64,000 nucleotides of DNA, taken from contig NZ_JAUTBL010000001.1 in NCBI RefSeq assembly GCF_030819275.1, positions 1,208,501 through 1,272,500 on the forward strand, read 5' to 3'. Numbering within the stretch: the first letter of the stretch is position 1; each line of letters begins with the position of its first letter. The stretch comes from Agrobacterium larrymoorei (GTDB lineage Bacteria > Pseudomonadota > Alphaproteobacteria > Rhizobiales > Rhizobiaceae). Positions 8,218 through 18,182 of the stretch are shown here, piece after piece. Under the pieces are notes generated by a model. It saw only the letters and a list, made by a program, of their open reading frames with translations. It was not told where the DNA came from and did not search any database. Both the position numbers and the translations under genes were made by a program.

Positions 8218-10038
8218 ATGTCCGTTTTCGTGAATAGCAGCCGCTTCCGCTGGATGGCCTTCGCCCTGATGTGGGTTATCATTGCCTTCGGCGCTTTCGT
8301 GGCTGCAGACAAGATCGGCCGTGTCCAAGCGACGAAGCGGTTGATTGCCGATGCCACGACGGATGCCGAGCTGAAAACCGCTTTGCTGAATGTGGCGCTG
8401 GAACGCCCGCGCGTCCTGCCACTCGTCCTCTCCCGTGACCGAGATATCGCCGACGCATTGGAAAATGGCGGCGCTGCCGTTCAGCGTCTGGATGAAAAGC
8501 TGGAGGGGCTGATCGAAGGTACGCAGGCCTCGGTCATCTATGTGACGGATGCCAAGGGCGTCACCATCGCGTCCAGCAATTGGCGGATGCCCGAGAGTTT
8601 CGTCGGCTCTAATTATGCCTTCCGTGACTATTTTCGCAGAGCCATGGAAACGGGCATGGCAGAGCATTACGCGCTCGGCAATGTCAGCCGGCGGCCGGGG
8701 CTCTATATCTCCCGGCGGGTCGATGGTGCAGATGGAAAGCCGCTCGGCGTGGTCATAGCCAAGGTGGAGTTCAACCGGCTCGAGACGGACTGGAATATCG
8801 GCGGGCGTCCCGTCTACATCGTCGATTCCAACGGCGTGGTGCTGATGACAAGCATACCCGACTGGCGATTCAAGACGGTGGCGCCGATCAATGAAGACAA
8901 GCGACGGATGATTTCCGCCAGTCTTCAATTCGGAGAGGAAGCGCTCTCTCCCATGCCCGTGCGATTGCGCTCGAAACTCGGTCCGGATGTGGCGCTTGTG
9001 GAAGTGAGCTCCCCCTCGACGCTGAGAGGAGATTATCTTCGTCTCGAACTCCCCGTTCCGACGACCAGATGGTCCCTGCATTATCTTCAACCGGTGACGC
9101 CGGCGACGAATGCCGCCATACGCGAAAGCCGGATCATCGCTCTTGCCGCCCTTATGCCGCTCTTCGCCCTGTCGGCGATCTGGCTTCGACGCCGGCTGAA
9201 GGCAGAGCAGGCGCGCGCCGCCGCCGAAAGAGATCGCGCGGAACTCGAGCGCCGGGTTCAGGAGCGGACGGTGGATCTGACCATGGCCCGAGACAAGCTT
9301 CAGGCGGAAATCCTGCGCCACGAACAGACGGGCAAGGAGTTGCAAAGCGTCCAGCACGATCTGGTCCAGGCCAACCGGCTTTCGATCCTCGGACAGGTGG
9401 CGGCTGGCGTAGCGCATGAAATCAATCAACCCGTCGCCACCATTCGCGCCTTTGCCGACAATGCTCGCGTGCTTCTCAAGCGCAAGCGCCTGGAGGAAGC
9501 GGACGAGAATCTGGAGAGCATTGCCGGTTTGACCGAGCGCATCGGCGTCATCACCAGCGATCTGAAAATTCTGGCGCGCAAGGGCAGAACTGCCGCAGAA
9601 CCTGTCAGCATTCGCCTGGTCATCGAAGGTGCCGTGCTGTTGCTGCGCAGCCGGTTTTCGGGACGCATGGACATGCTCGATCTCGATCTTCCGGATAAGA
9701 ACCTCAAGGTCATGGGAAGCCGCATCCGGCTGGAGCAGATCGTCATCAACCTCTTGCAGAACGCGCTCGAAGCCGTCGAAGAGAAAAGTGACGGACGCGT
9801 CAACGTGATGGTGGAGCAAATGGCGGAAGAGGTGGTGCTGCGCGTTCACGACAACGGGCCGGGCATCGCGGCGCCTATTCTCGAGCAGCTCTTTTCGCCC
9901 TTCAACACGTCGAAGGAGGGCGGCCTCGGCCTTGGCCTCGTCATCTCCAGCGATATCGCCTCGGATTATGGCGGGCGGATCGAGGTCGATACATGCGACA
10001 GCGGCACGTGTTTTTCAGTCTATTTGAAGCGAGCATGA
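8218..10038 (+). CDS. dctB: C4-dicarboxylate sensor histidine kinase
   Basis: Membrane sensor, 606 aa, that detects C4-dicarboxylates in the periplasm and phosphorylates DctD. Domains in order: TM1 (about residues 12-30), a large periplasmic double-PAS-like sensor (about 31-290, including [14 protein letters not shown] and GLYISRRV), TM2 (about 300-320), a coiled coil, and the kinase core. The phosphorylated His is H400 in [19 protein letters not shown]. ATPase N box (NLLQNALEA), G1 (VHDNGPGI) and G2 (GLGLGLVIS) are present. It is followed after one base by dctD on the same strand and is divergent from its target dctA. Confidence 0.94.
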   Translation: MSVFVNSSRFRWMAFALMWVIIAFGAFVAADKIGRVQATKRLIADATTDAELKTALLNVALERPRVLPLVLSRDRDIADALENGGAAVQRLDEKLEGLIEGTQASVIYVTDAKGVTIASSNWRMPESFVGSNYAFRDYFRRAMETGMAEHYALGNVSRRPGLYISRRVDGADGKPLGVVIAKVEFNRLETDWNIGGRPVYIVDSNGVVLMTSIPDWRFKTVAPINEDKRRMISASLQFGEEALSPMPVRLRSKLGPDVALVEVSSPSTLRGDYLRLELPVPTTRWSLHYLQPVTPATNAAIRESRIIALAALMPLFALSAIWLRRRLKAEQARAAAERDRAELERRVQERTVDLTMARDKLQAEILRHEQTGKELQSVQHDLVQANRLSILGQVAAGVAHEINQPVATIRAFADNARVLLKRKRLEEADENLESIAGLTERIGVITSDLKILARKGRTAAEPVSIRLVIEGAVLLLRSRFSGRMDMLDLDLPDKNLKVMGSRIRLEQIVINLLQNALEAVEEKSDGRVNVMVEQMAEEVVLRVHDNGPGIAAPILEQLFSPFNTSKEGGLGLGLVISSDIASDYGGRIEVDTCDSGTCFSVYLKRA

Positions 10039-10039
10039 C

Positions 10040-11395
10040 ATGACGGGAATGGGAACGGTCTATCTGGTTGATGATGACTCGCAGCTTCGCAAGGCGATGC
10101 GGCAGACGCTGGAACTCGAAGGCATGACGGTGATGCCTTTCCCCAAGGCGGAGCTGGCTCTCGACGCTCTGGAAGAAAATTTCGATGGCGTGATCGTCAC
10201 CGATGTGCGCATGCCCGGCATGGATGGTCTGCAGTTTTTCGAGCACGTCCGAAAGATCGACGCGGACCTGCCTGTTATCCTGATCACTGGTCATGGCGAT
10301 GTGCCGATGGCCGTCAGCGCGCTTCAGAATGGTGCCTATGATTTTATCGCCAAACCCTTTCCTGCCGAGCGCATGGTGGAAAGCGTTCGCCGCGCATTGG
10401 AAAAGCGTCGGTTGGTGATGGAGAACCGCGCACTGAAGCAGGCGGCGGAGCAGTCGATCGATGACATGCCTTTGCTTGGTCAGACGCCTGCGATGGAGCG
10501 CTTGCGCAATACGCTGCGCCATATTGCCGATACGGATGTGGATGTGCTGGTGGCGGGAGAGACAGGCAGTGGCAAGGAGGTGGTGGCGACAGCTCTTCAC
10601 CGCTGGAGCAAGAAGCGCAGCCACGGAAACTTCGTGGCGTTGAATTGCGGCGCCTTGCCGGAGACCGTGATTGAAAGCGAACTCTTCGGCCATGAGGCTG
10701 GCGCTTTTACCGGGGCGCAGAAGAAGCGCATCGGCCGCATCGAATATTCCAGCGGCGGCACGCTGTTTCTGGACGAGATCGAAAGCATGCCGCCTGCTCT
10801 TCAGGTGAAGATGCTACGTGTGCTGGAAATGCGTGAGGTTTCCCCGGTCGGCTCCAACGAGGAGCGGTCCGTCGATATTCGTGTGGTGGCGGCGGCCAAG
10901 GTAGATCTCGGGGATCCCGAGCAGCGCAAGGATTTTCGCGAGGATCTCTATTACCGCTTGAATGTGGTGACGCTCTCCATCCCGCCGCTGCGGGAGCGCC
11001 GGGCAGATATCCCGCTGCTCTTCTCCCACTTCGTCAGCAAGGCCTCAAGCCGCTTTGGCATGCCGGTCCCGCAGATCGGAGCATCGATTTCTCGCTATTT
11101 GAACGAGCATGACTGGCCAGGCAATGTGCGTGAACTCGGGCATTTCGCCGAGCGTGTGGTGCTGGGGCTGGAAAGTGGACAGCCGCAAATACCCAGCCCT
11201 GCCGCGACGGTGAGTGGATCCGGTACGCTTTCGGAGCGCATGGATCGGCAAGAGGCGGACATCATTCGCGAGACACTGGAAAAGCATCAGGGCGATGTTG
11301 CCGAAACCATCGCCGCGCTCGGAATCGCGCGCAAGACATTTTACGATAAGTTGCAGCGTCATAACATTAACCGCTCGGATTACGTCCCCAAGTGA
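10040..11395 (+). CDS. dctD: Sigma-54-dependent response regulator, C4-dicarboxylate activator
   Basis: NtrC-type activator, 451 aa. An N-terminal receiver domain has acidic residues VDDDS and phosphorylated Asp55 in [11 protein letters not shown]. The AAA+ domain (about 145-375) has Walker A GETGSGKE, the sigma-54-contacting GAFTGA loop, Walker [11 protein letters not shown] and the arginine-finger region. A C-terminal Fis-type helix-turn-helix ([22 protein letters not shown]) binds DNA. The start lies one base after the dctB stop, consistent with coupled translation. It should act at the palindromes between dctA and dctB. Confidence 0.94.
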   Translation: MTGMGTVYLVDDDSQLRKAMRQTLELEGMTVMPFPKAELALDALEENFDGVIVTDVRMPGMDGLQFFEHVRKIDADLPVILITGHGDVPMAVSALQNGAYDFIAKPFPAERMVESVRRALEKRRLVMENRALKQAAEQSIDDMPLLGQTPAMERLRNTLRHIADTDVDVLVAGETGSGKEVVATALHRWSKKRSHGNFVALNCGALPETVIESELFGHEAGAFTGAQKKRIGRIEYSSGGTLFLDEIESMPPALQVKMLRVLEMREVSPVGSNEERSVDIRVVAAAKVDLGDPEQRKDFREDLYYRLNVVTLSIPPLRERRADIPLLFSHFVSKASSRFGMPVPQIGASISRYLNEHDWPGNVRELGHFAERVVLGLESGQPQIPSPAATVSGSGTLSERMDRQEADIIRETLEKHQGDVAETIAALGIARKTFYDKLQRHNINRSDYVPK

Positions 11396-11416
11396 GTGAG
11401 GGTATTCCGAGCGGTT
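11369..11416. terminator. Inverted repeat at the end of dctD, possible bidirectional terminator
   Basis: AACCGCTCGGA (11369-11379) is exactly repeated in inverse at 11406-11416 with 26 bases between, spanning the dctD stop codon. It lies between convergent genes, where a terminator is expected, but there is no clear T-run, so the role is uncertain. Confidence 0.35.
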
Positions 11417-11444
11417 CAAATCTTTGAAATCGAGGCGGTCGCGG

Positions 11445-11927
11445 TTAGCCTGCTACGCAGAAATGGCTGTTGCCGTCATTGCCGATGTAGGTACCGCTGT
11501 TTGGATTGAAGCTGCGGTAACGCTGCGAGCAATAGTTATACCAGGTCTGGGACCACGGCTCGATCGTGCGGTAAACCTGACGCTGCTGGTAAACGGGGCG
11601 GGCCTCGTAAACCGGCTGGGCGCGATAGACCGGGCGTGGTGCGGGACGATACTCGCGATAGTCCGGATCGTCATAGGTGTAGCTTGGCTGATAGGTTTGG
11701 TAGCGGCGCACCGGAGGCGGCTCGGCATAGACCGGCTCTTCCTCATAACGCGGCTGCGACAGGGCAGAACCGACAGCAACACCGGCAGCGAGACCGAGAA
11801 CACCACCAATGATGGCTGCGTCGCGGTTTCTGTGTCGCCAGTCGCCGGCCGATGCCGTGTTCAAGGGTGCCAGGACGGTTGCAGAGACCGCAAGAGCCAG
11901 AAGAGATTTAGCTGCAATCGAAGCCAT
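11445..11927 (-). CDS. BA14K-family exported protein
   Basis: A 160-aa secreted or membrane-anchored protein with an N-terminal signal sequence (LLALAVSATVLAPLNTASA, cleavage near residue 27), a glycine-rich hydrophobic stretch (AAIIGGVLGLAAGVAVGSAL), a Pro/Tyr/Arg-rich low-complexity middle, and the C-terminal BA14K motif (YNYCSQRYRSFNPNSGTYIG followed by a Cys near the end). BA14K was described as an immunoreactive, lectin-like protein of Brucella; members are common in Rhizobiales and their cell role is not established. Convergent with dctD. Confidence 0.85.
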   Translation of the reverse strand: MASIAAKSLLALAVSATVLAPLNTASAGDWRHRNRDAAIIGGVLGLAAGVAVGSALSQPRYEEEPVYAEPPPVRRYQTYQPSYTYDDPDYREYRPAPRPVYRAQPVYEARPVYQQRQVYRTIEPWSQTWYNYCSQRYRSFNPNSGTYIGNDGNSHFCVAG

Positions 11928-12039
11928 GTTCCATTTTCCATCTAAACGGCAGTTGCCCGCCAGGTGTTATCCGATGGTTAAGAAAATAGATTCTTCAGGC
12001 TGAACGGGCGCTGAATGAATTATGGCAGGACCGGGACGC

Positions 12040-12786
12040 TCAGCCTGCCGCTATGTGCGCAGGCGAAAACGCTTCCATCAATCCAAGATAAGGCTTGTGA
12101 ACCGGGGTCGCATAGGCACCGCGCTTTGCCGTGGTAAGCCCGAGCGAGATCAGGGTCTCGGCATGTTTGACCGCCGCCGACACGCCATCGATGACCGGAA
12201 CGCCAAAGTCGTGTGAAAGCTCTGCTGCAAGATCCGCCATGCCTGCGCAGCCAAGAACGATGGCCTCCGCCTTGTCTTCGTCAAGGGCCGCGGCGATCTG
12301 GGCACGTAGCCGGGGCAAGGCGTCCGAAGCCGGATCCTCCAGCGAGAGAACCGGAATGTCAGCCGCCCGCACCTTTGCTCGCGCAGCCATGCCGTAGCGA
12401 TGCACGAGATGTTCGAGCGGCAGCCGTGAGCGTTCCATGGTGGTGACGACCGTGAAGCGCTGCGCGATGAAAGCCGCGGTCGCAACAGCCGCCTCGCAGA
12501 TGCCGATGACCGGGATGGTTGCAAGTGCGCGTGCTGCATCGAGCCCCGTATCGTCGAAGCAGGCAATCACCGCTGCTTGCGCGCCATTCTTCTCCGCCTT
12601 GGCGATCTCCAACAGAAGCCCAGGTATGGCGAAGACCTCGTCGTAATAACCCTCGATCGAGACCGGTCCCATAGACGACGTAACGGCGACAACCTCCGTC
12701 GAGGCGGAAGCGACGGCCTTGGCCGCAGCCTCGATCGTGCGGGTCATCGACTGGGTGGTATTGGGATTGACGACGAGAATGCGCAT
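12040..12786 (-). CDS. Asp/Glu/hydantoin racemase family protein
   Basis: A 248-aa cytoplasmic racemase of the cofactor-independent two-cysteine type. It starts MRILVVNPNTTQSMT, typical of hydantoin racemases, and keeps the two catalytic cysteines in VIACFDDTG (first half) and VLGCAGMAD (second half). Relatives racemise 5-substituted hydantoins or allantoin. It is the last gene after two ABC permeases, a binding protein and an ATPase, ten bases from the preceding permease, so its substrate is probably what the transporter imports. Hydantoin or allantoin is likely, but this is inference. Confidence 0.85.
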   Translation of the reverse strand: MRILVVNPNTTQSMTRTIEAAAKAVASASTEVVAVTSSMGPVSIEGYYDEVFAIPGLLLEIAKAEKNGAQAAVIACFDDTGLDAARALATIPVIGICEAAVATAAFIAQRFTVVTTMERSRLPLEHLVHRYGMAARAKVRAADIPVLSLEDPASDALPRLRAQIAAALDEDKAEAIVLGCAGMADLAAELSHDFGVPVIDGVSAAVKHAETLISLGLTTAKRGAYATPVHKPYLGLMEAFSPAHIAAG

Positions 12787-12796
12787 GATCTGCAGT

Positions 12797-13615
12797 TCAG
12801 CCTTTCGAGCGGCGGCGATTCATGGCGACAATGATGCCGAGCGTTGCGCCGATGACGATGAGAGAGAAGAAGGTGGTGACAGCACCAAGGGCGTAGAGCA
12901 CCGGCGTGGTCACGTTCGTCGTCATGCCGTAGATCTCAAGCGGCAGCGTATTGTAGGTGCCGGACGTCATCAGGGTTCTGGCGAATTCGTCGTAGGAAAG
13001 CGTGAAGCCGAACAGGCCGACGCCAATCAGGCTTGGCGCGATCATCGGCAGGACGACATTGCTGAAGGTTTGCCAGGAGCTCGCGCCCAGATCCCGCGCC
13101 GCCTCCTCATAGGAGGGCGAGAAGCGGTTGAAGACCGCAAACATGATGAGAACGCCGAAGGGAAGGGTCCAGGTCAGATGTGCGCCGAAGGCGGAGGTGT
13201 TCCACGCGGGTTCGAGGCCGAGCTGTTGAAAGAGCACGCCGATGCCGAGCGAAATGATGATGGATGGCACAACAAGGCTTGCGACCGAGAGATAGAAAAG
13301 CGGCGTGGCGCCGATGAATTTGCGGCGGAACGCAAGACCCGCCAGAAGCGAGACGAGAACCGTCACGATCATCACCATCAGGCCCAGCATGAAGGAGCGG
13401 CGGAAGGAACCGCCAAAATCGCCGACGGCCTGCTGTTCGAAAAGGTTGGCGAACCAGTGGAGCGAGACGCCGTTCAGCGGAAAGGTCAGGCCGCCATTCG
13501 GTCCCTGGAAGGCGAGGATCAGGATGGCCGAGAGCGGGCCGTAGAGAAACAGCACGAAGAGCGCAAAGAAGATGGCGAGGATGTAGAATTCGCGACCGCG
13601 TTTTTCCGAGTGCAT
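12797..13615 (-). CDS. ABC transporter permease, PotC-like
   Basis: Inner-membrane permease, 272 aa, with six predicted helices and the EAA loop (YEEAARDLGASSWQTFSNVVLP) that docks on the ATPase. It belongs to the polyamine/Fe/sulfate-type permeases (BPD_transp_1). A GGAG ribosome binding site precedes the ATG at 13615. It pairs with the permease encoded two bases upstream. The substrate cannot be read from sequence; the linked racemase suggests a hydantoin-like or amino acid derivative. Confidence 0.88.
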   Translation of the reverse strand: MHSEKRGREFYILAIFFALFVLFLYGPLSAILILAFQGPNGGLTFPLNGVSLHWFANLFEQQAVGDFGGSFRRSFMLGLMVMIVTVLVSLLAGLAFRRKFIGATPLFYLSVASLVVPSIIISLGIGVLFQQLGLEPAWNTSAFGAHLTWTLPFGVLIMFAVFNRFSPSYEEAARDLGASSWQTFSNVVLPMIAPSLIGVGLFGFTLSYDEFARTLMTSGTYNTLPLEIYGMTTNVTTPVLYALGAVTTFFSLIVIGATLGIIVAMNRRRSKG

Positions 13616-13617
13616 GA

Positions 13618-14529
13618 TCAGAGCTCCTTACGGATATCGACGACCCGCAGAATGCCTGCGACCATCAGGAGAACGAGGGCGAGAAGAACGACGGCATTTG
13701 CCGCAGCGGCCGGATATTGCAGGAGCGACATCTGGTTCTTCATCATCAGGGCAACCGAAGCGCTCTGTCCGCCCGACATGACCTGCACGGTGGAAAAGTC
13801 GGCCATGACCAGCGTCACCACGAAGATGGTACCGATCGCCATGCCGGGCTTCGCCAGCGGAATGATGACGTTCCACAGGACCTGCCAGCTGGACGCGCCG
13901 GCATCGCGCGCCGCCTCCACCAGAGACTTGTCGATGCGCATCAGCGTGTTGAAGATCGGCGTCACCATGAAGAGCGTATAGAGATGCACCATCGCGAGCA
14001 CCACGGCAAAGTCGGAATAGAGCAGCCATTCGATCGGTGCGGGAATGATGCCCATATTGACCAGCGCGCTATTCACCAGCCCGTTGCGGCCGAGCACCGG
14101 AATCCAGGAAATCATGCGGATGATGTTCGAGGTCAGGAAGGGCACTGTGCAGATAAGGAAGAGCACCATCTGCATCGTGGTGGTGCGAATATGGAATGCC
14201 AGGAAATAGGCCACCCAGAAGCCGAGAAACAGCGTAATCGCCCAGACGATGAAGGCGTATTTCAACGTGTTGAGATAGGTCTGCCATGTCACCCAGGACC
14301 CGAGCGTTTCGGTATAGTTGAAGGTAACGAAGTCCGGATACATCTGGGCGAAGTCATAATCCCAGAAGCTGACCACGACGATCATCAGGATGGGCAGAAG
14401 AAGGAAGAAGCCGAGGATCAGCGCCAAAGGTGCTGCCTGAAGATAGGCGACAACGGTTTGCGGCAGGGTAAAGGGCTTACCCGCTTTTTCTTTCTTCTCG
14501 CCAACGCCTATAAATCTGACCGTCGCCAT
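13618..14529 (-). CDS. ABC transporter permease, PotB-like
   Basis: Inner-membrane permease, 303 aa, the PotB-type partner of the next gene. An N-terminal cytoplasmic tail of about 30 residues is followed by six hydrophobic segments and the EAA loop (LVEAARDAGASSWQVLWNVIIP). The long periplasmic loop between TM1 and TM2 is usual for PotB homologues. It is separated from the binding-protein gene upstream by 235 bp holding stem-loops, probably to set different expression levels within one transcript. Confidence 0.88.
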   Translation of the reverse strand: MATVRFIGVGEKKEKAGKPFTLPQTVVAYLQAAPLALILGFFLLLPILMIVVVSFWDYDFAQMYPDFVTFNYTETLGSWVTWQTYLNTLKYAFIVWAITLFLGFWVAYFLAFHIRTTTMQMVLFLICTVPFLTSNIIRMISWIPVLGRNGLVNSALVNMGIIPAPIEWLLYSDFAVVLAMVHLYTLFMVTPIFNTLMRIDKSLVEAARDAGASSWQVLWNVIIPLAKPGMAIGTIFVVTLVMADFSTVQVMSGGQSASVALMMKNQMSLLQYPAAAANAVVLLALVLLMVAGILRVVDIRKEL

Positions 14530-14555
14530 TCATGGTGCCCTTTATTGTTGTCGTG

Positions 14556-14578
14556 ACCGGCAGCGTTAAGTTGCCGGT
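14556..14578. other. Intra-operon stem-loop
   Basis: ACCGGCA and TGCCGGT pair around a nine-base loop, 27 bp upstream of the PotB-like permease gene. On the mRNA (minus) strand no T-run follows, so it is more likely a stabilising or attenuating hairpin after the binding-protein gene than a full terminator. Confidence 0.4.
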
Positions 14579-14669
14579 TTTCGTGCGATGACGAAGGATA
14601 AAGTCTCTCCGTCGGTATGGTCCGCCCCTGATCAAACCCGAGGGTAATCCGATCATGCGTAAGCCGTTG

Positions 14670-14692
14670 ATCCTCGGGTCAGGCCCGAGGAT
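14670..14692. repeat. REP-like palindrome
   Basis: ATCCTCGGG-TCAGG-CCCGAGGAT forms a perfect 9-bp stem with a 5-base loop between two genes of one operon. Palindromes of this type (CATCCTCGGG...CCCGAGGATC) are familiar as dispersed intergenic repeats in Rhizobiales. A second CCCTCGGG segment lies about 30 bp away. Only one full copy is seen in this window. Confidence 0.45.
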
Positions 14693-14764
14693 GACGAAAA
14701 GCAAGCGCCGAGGGTGCCAGCAAGCGAAGACCGGCGACAAGTAACCGCCGGTCTCCTCTCATCA

Positions 14765-16054
14765 TCAAGCGGCGATGAACTCATTCCAGCGGCGGACCAT
14801 GTAGCGGTCTTCGTCCATGACGGAGTTCCAGCAGGCGACCTTGCCCATGCGCTCTTCGAAGGAGCCGCCATCGCGCACAGCGCCTGCCTTTTCCATGACC
14901 TTGCCGTCTGGAGCGATGATGTCGCCCTGGGCAGGCTTACCTTCCACCCAGTAACCCCACTCGTCGGCGGTCATGTAGTTCTTCGCCGTTTCCATAGCGG
15001 CGGAGTAGTAGCCCTGACGGTTGAGGTAAGCACCGACCCAGCCGGATGTGTACCAGTTGATATATTCATAGGCCGCGTCGAGCTTTGCGCCGCTCAGGTG
15101 CTTGGCAAGGCCAAGGCCGCCACCCCATGAACGATAGCCTTCCTTCAGCGGCTGGTATTTGCAGGCGATGCCCTTGGAGCGAACGGCGGCAACCGCCGGC
15201 GACCACATGGACTGAATGACGACTTCGCCGGAGGCCATGAGGTTGACGCTCTCGTCGAAGCTCTTCCAGAAGGCGCGGAACTGGCCGTCCTTCTTGGCCT
15301 TGATGAGGAAGTCGATGGTCTTGTCGATTTCCGCCTTGGTCATGTTGCCCTTGTCGGCGTACTTGATGTTGCCCATGGCTTCCATGATCATTGCCGCATC
15401 CATGATGCCGATGGACGGAATGTTCAGGATGGAGGTCTTGCCCTTGAACTTCGGGTCCATGATATCGGCCCAGGTGGTGATTTCACGACCGACAAGATCA
15501 GGACGGATGCCGAGCGTGTCGGCATTGTAGATGGTCGGAACCATGGTGAAATAGTCCGTTTCACCCTTTGCGAAGGTCTTGTCGCCAGGCTTTTCCACAT
15601 AGCCGACCGTATGAGGCGCGGTACCCTGCGCGATCACGCTGTCCGGCTTCAGCTTGCCGGTTTTGAACAGCGGCACGATCTTGTCGTAATATTTCAGCTT
15701 CTTGATTTCCATCGGCTGGATCACGCCGGCCGGATAGACCTTTTTCAGGATCCAGTATTCGATGTCCGCGATGTCGTAGGAGTTCGGCTGGGTTACGGCG
15801 CGCTGTGCAGCCGCGTCGGAATCCGTTGCCGTCATTTCAAGCGTGATGCCGAGGTCTGCCTTGCACTTTTCGGCAATCGCATTGATGTTGGAAACGCCCG
15901 TGCCGAACTGGCGAAGCGTGATCGGGTTTTGCGCCCAAATGGTGGGGAAGCCGGTGATCAGGCCGGAGCCTACGGCAGCACCCGTGGCGGCAGCGCCCGC
16001 CTTCAGGAGACCGCGTCGGGTCAGACCCTTTTTCGTCTTGGTCGTGTCGGTCAT
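14765..16054 (-). CDS. ABC transporter substrate-binding protein with Tat signal
   Basis: Periplasmic binding protein, 429 aa, of the PotD/extracellular solute-binding family 1 type. The N-terminus has a twin-arginine signal (LTRRGLLKAGAAATGAAVGS), so it is exported folded through Tat. The mature part begins near residue 38 (WAQNPITLRQFGTG). An AGAGGAGA ribosome binding site lies before the ATG. It follows the ATPase gene and precedes the two permeases. It is longer than typical PotD (about 350 aa), which suggests a ligand other than a simple polyamine. Confidence 0.88.
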   Translation of the reverse strand: MTDTTKTKKGLTRRGLLKAGAAATGAAVGSGLITGFPTIWAQNPITLRQFGTGVSNINAIAEKCKADLGITLEMTATDSDAAAQRAVTQPNSYDIADIEYWILKKVYPAGVIQPMEIKKLKYYDKIVPLFKTGKLKPDSVIAQGTAPHTVGYVEKPGDKTFAKGETDYFTMVPTIYNADTLGIRPDLVGREITTWADIMDPKFKGKTSILNIPSIGIMDAAMIMEAMGNIKYADKGNMTKAEIDKTIDFLIKAKKDGQFRAFWKSFDESVNLMASGEVVIQSMWSPAVAAVRSKGIACKYQPLKEGYRSWGGGLGLAKHLSGAKLDAAYEYINWYTSGWVGAYLNRQGYYSAAMETAKNYMTADEWGYWVEGKPAQGDIIAPDGKVMEKAGAVRDGGSFEERMGKVACWNSVMDEDRYMVRRWNEFIAA

Positions 16055-16087
16055 TTTAAAGTTCTCCTCTGGCTATTTTTGTTGAGG

Positions 16088-17170
16088 TCATTGCTCTACC
16101 CGTCCGAGCACGATGGCATCGGCCGCATTCCAGGAAAGAGGTATGGCATCGCCAACCTTGATCGGATTTTCGAAGAAGACCGCATCGGTCAAAATCACGT
16201 TGAATTCGTCGATGCCGGCACCCGTGACAACGAGCTTCACGCTGGCGCCGCGATATTCGACGTTGGAAACGATGCCAGTAAAACCAAGGCCTTCCTCCCC
16301 TTCGCCGATCCGCACGCGGTCCGTGCGCACGGCAATATCGACGTTTTCGTCGGGCGGGACCTTGCCACTGGCCTTGAAGGTGCCGCCACCTGCCACTTCC
16401 AGCGTCACGACATCGCCATCGACGGATTTCAGCCGCCCGGAGATGACATTGTGATCGCCCATGAAGCGGGCGACGAAGGCTGTCGCAGGGCGCTCGAACA
16501 CCTCACGCGGAGCGGCTGCCTGCTCGATGCGACCGTCATTCATGACAACAATGATATCGGCCAGCGCCATAGCCTCTTCCTGGCTGTGGGTCACGTGGAC
16601 GAAGGTAATGCCAAGCGACGTCTGGAGCTTCTTCAGTTCGCCGCGCATACGGATCTTGAGGAACGGGTCGAGCGCCGAGAGCGGCTCGTCCAAAAGCAGC
16701 GCTTCGGGGTCGGTGATGAGCGCGCGGGCAAGGGCAACGCGCTGCTGCTGGCCACCGGACAGCTGTGCAGGACGGCGGTTGGCATAGGGCTCAAGCTGCA
16801 TCAGCTTCAGCATCTCCAACGCTTTGGCACGGCGCGCTTCTTTCTCCACACCCTTCATCTTCAGGCTGAAGGCGACGTTGTCGATCAGATCGAGATGGGG
16901 GAAGAGTGCGTAGGACTGAAACATCATCGCCGTGCCGCGACGGGCCGGCGGCAGGTCGGTGACGACCGTATTGCCCAACCGCACGTCGCCGCTGGAGATG
17001 GTTTCGTGTCCCGCAATCATGCGCAGCGTCGAGGTCTTGCCGCAGCCGGAAGGGCCCAGCAGGCAGCAGTAGCTGCCAGCCGGTATTTTCAGACTGATGG
17101 CGTGAACGGCGGTGGTGCTTCCATAGACTTTGGTAACGGAGGCGATGTCTATCTCGGCAGCTTTGCTCAT
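16088..17170 (-). CDS. ABC transporter ATP-binding protein, PotA-like
   Basis: ATPase subunit, 360 aa. Walker A GPSGCGKTS, Q-loop in MMFQSYALFPH, signature [15 protein letters not shown], Walker B LLLDEPLSALD and the switch His in FVHVTHSQEEA are all present. A C-terminal TOBE regulatory domain (about 270-360) follows. It is the first gene of the ATPase-binding protein-permease-permease-racemase operon and has an AGGGGAAA ribosome binding site. A GntR/FCD regulator is divergent from it. Confidence 0.92.
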   Translation of the reverse strand: MSKAAEIDIASVTKVYGSTTAVHAISLKIPAGSYCCLLGPSGCGKTSTLRMIAGHETISSGDVRLGNTVVTDLPPARRGTAMMFQSYALFPHLDLIDNVAFSLKMKGVEKEARRAKALEMLKLMQLEPYANRRPAQLSGGQQQRVALARALITDPEALLLDEPLSALDPFLKIRMRGELKKLQTSLGITFVHVTHSQEEAMALADIIVVMNDGRIEQAAAPREVFERPATAFVARFMGDHNVISGRLKSVDGDVVTLEVAGGGTFKASGKVPPDENVDIAVRTDRVRIGEGEEGLGFTGIVSNVEYRGASVKLVVTGAGIDEFNVILTDAVFFENPIKVGDAIPLSWNAADAIVLGRVEQ

Positions 17171-17199
17171 GCATTTTCCCCTGCTTGTTGCAAACGAAC

Positions 17200-17352
17200 T
17201 TGCATATGCCGTGCCAGTTTCGGGGAGCTTCGCTTAAGCGATTGAAAGGAAAACGTTTTTATTTTGGGTGGCGCAGCTTTGTTCAGTGCCGTCGCTTTGC
17301 ATGCACAAAAAAGCAGCTATTGTTTTCAATAGGGCGCGACATTGTATGCAAT
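17200..17352. promoter_or_regulatory. Candidate operator region between the transporter operon and its GntR regulator
   Basis: Three related motifs occur between the divergent genes: TTGCATATGC (17200-17209), TTGCATGCAC (17297-17306) and ATTGTATGCAAT (17341-17352, symmetric at five of its six base pairs). FCD-type GntR regulators often bind short TTGTATACAA-like palindromes, so these are candidates for the divergent regulator. No binding is shown. Confidence 0.4.
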
Positions 17353-17431
17353 TTTATCGAAGACGAAGCGCGGTTAGATGTTTGCAGTCCGCAGCTTTCG
17401 CGATAGTAAGAAAGAAAATCTGGAAAAAGCA

Positions 17432-18142
17432 ATGGCACTGTCGCAACTCGAACCCGATATGGACAACGCGCCAGAGGATCGCGCGCAGGCGATCCGCGAT
17501 ACCTTGCGGGATGCGATTGCCGATAGACGCCTGACGCCCGGCACAAAACTTTCCGAAGCGGAGGTTGGCGCCCTTTTCGATGTCAGCCGCACCGTTGTGC
17601 GGGCCGCGTTGCAGATGCTGGCCTTCGAAGGGCTGGTCAAGGCGGAACGAAACAGAGGGGCCTTTGTCTCCAATCCATCGCCAGATGAAGCACGCCAGGT
17701 CTTTGCCTCTCGTCGCCTGATAGAACAGGGCATCGTTGCCGCCGCGGTTGAACGGATCACGCCGGAAGGCATTGCCAGCCTGCGCGCGCATCTCAAAGAG
17801 GAGACGCGACACCAGCATGAGCGTGGGCCTTCTGCTCGCAGAGCGGAGATCAAGGCCTCCGGCGATTTTCATCTGCTGCTGGCATCGCTTGCGGGCAACG
17901 CTATTCTGGAAAAATTCATGGGGGAGCTTGTCGCCCGCTCGTCCCTCGTTATCGCGCTTTATGGACGATCCGGCATTTCAAGCTGCGGCCACGGCGATCA
18001 TTCTGCCATTCTCGATGCGCTGGAGGCCCGCGATGTCGAAAAGGCCAATCATCTGATGATGCATCACATCGATCACATCGAGGCTGATCTCGACCTTCGC
18101 GTGAAGGAAGGCCTGGCGCTGAAGGAAGCGCTGGCGCTGTAA
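17432..18142 (+). CDS. GntR-family (FCD) transcriptional regulator
   Basis: DNA-binding regulator, 236 aa from the ATG at 17432; an ATG 18 codons up (17378) is also possible. N-terminal winged helix (about residues 15-75, with GTKLSEAEVGALFDVSRTVV) and C-terminal all-helical FCD ligand domain with metal-binding His residues in FHLLLASLAG, HSAILDAL and MMHHIDHIE. It is divergent from the PotA-like operon and is its likely local regulator, sensing the transported compound or a breakdown product. Confidence 0.85.
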   Translation: MALSQLEPDMDNAPEDRAQAIRDTLRDAIADRRLTPGTKLSEAEVGALFDVSRTVVRAALQMLAFEGLVKAERNRGAFVSNPSPDEARQVFASRRLIEQGIVAAAVERITPEGIASLRAHLKEETRHQHERGPSARRAEIKASGDFHLLLASLAGNAILEKFMGELVARSSLVIALYGRSGISSCGHGDHSAILDALEARDVEKANHLMMHHIDHIEADLDLRVKEGLALKEALAL

Positions 18143-18148
18143 CAACAA

Positions 18149-18171
18149 CCGTGCGCGCAAGTGCCGCACGG
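18149..18171. terminator. Hairpin between convergent gntR and dadA
   Basis: CCGTGCG and CGCACGG pair around a nine-base spacer, flanked by AACAA and TTGTT, in the 40 bp between the two convergent stop codons. The position fits a bidirectional terminator; the T-tracts are short. Confidence 0.5.
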
Positions 18172-18182
18172 CTATTGTTACA

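Noticed and set aside
8134..9849. 571-codon open frame on the minus strand across dctB
   Set aside because: It is the antisense of the well-supported dctB kinase; the product is His/Arg-rich with no domain.
15611..17245. 544-codon plus-strand frame across the binding-protein and ATPase genes
   Set aside because: Antisense shadow of two genes with clear motifs; composition is not protein-like.
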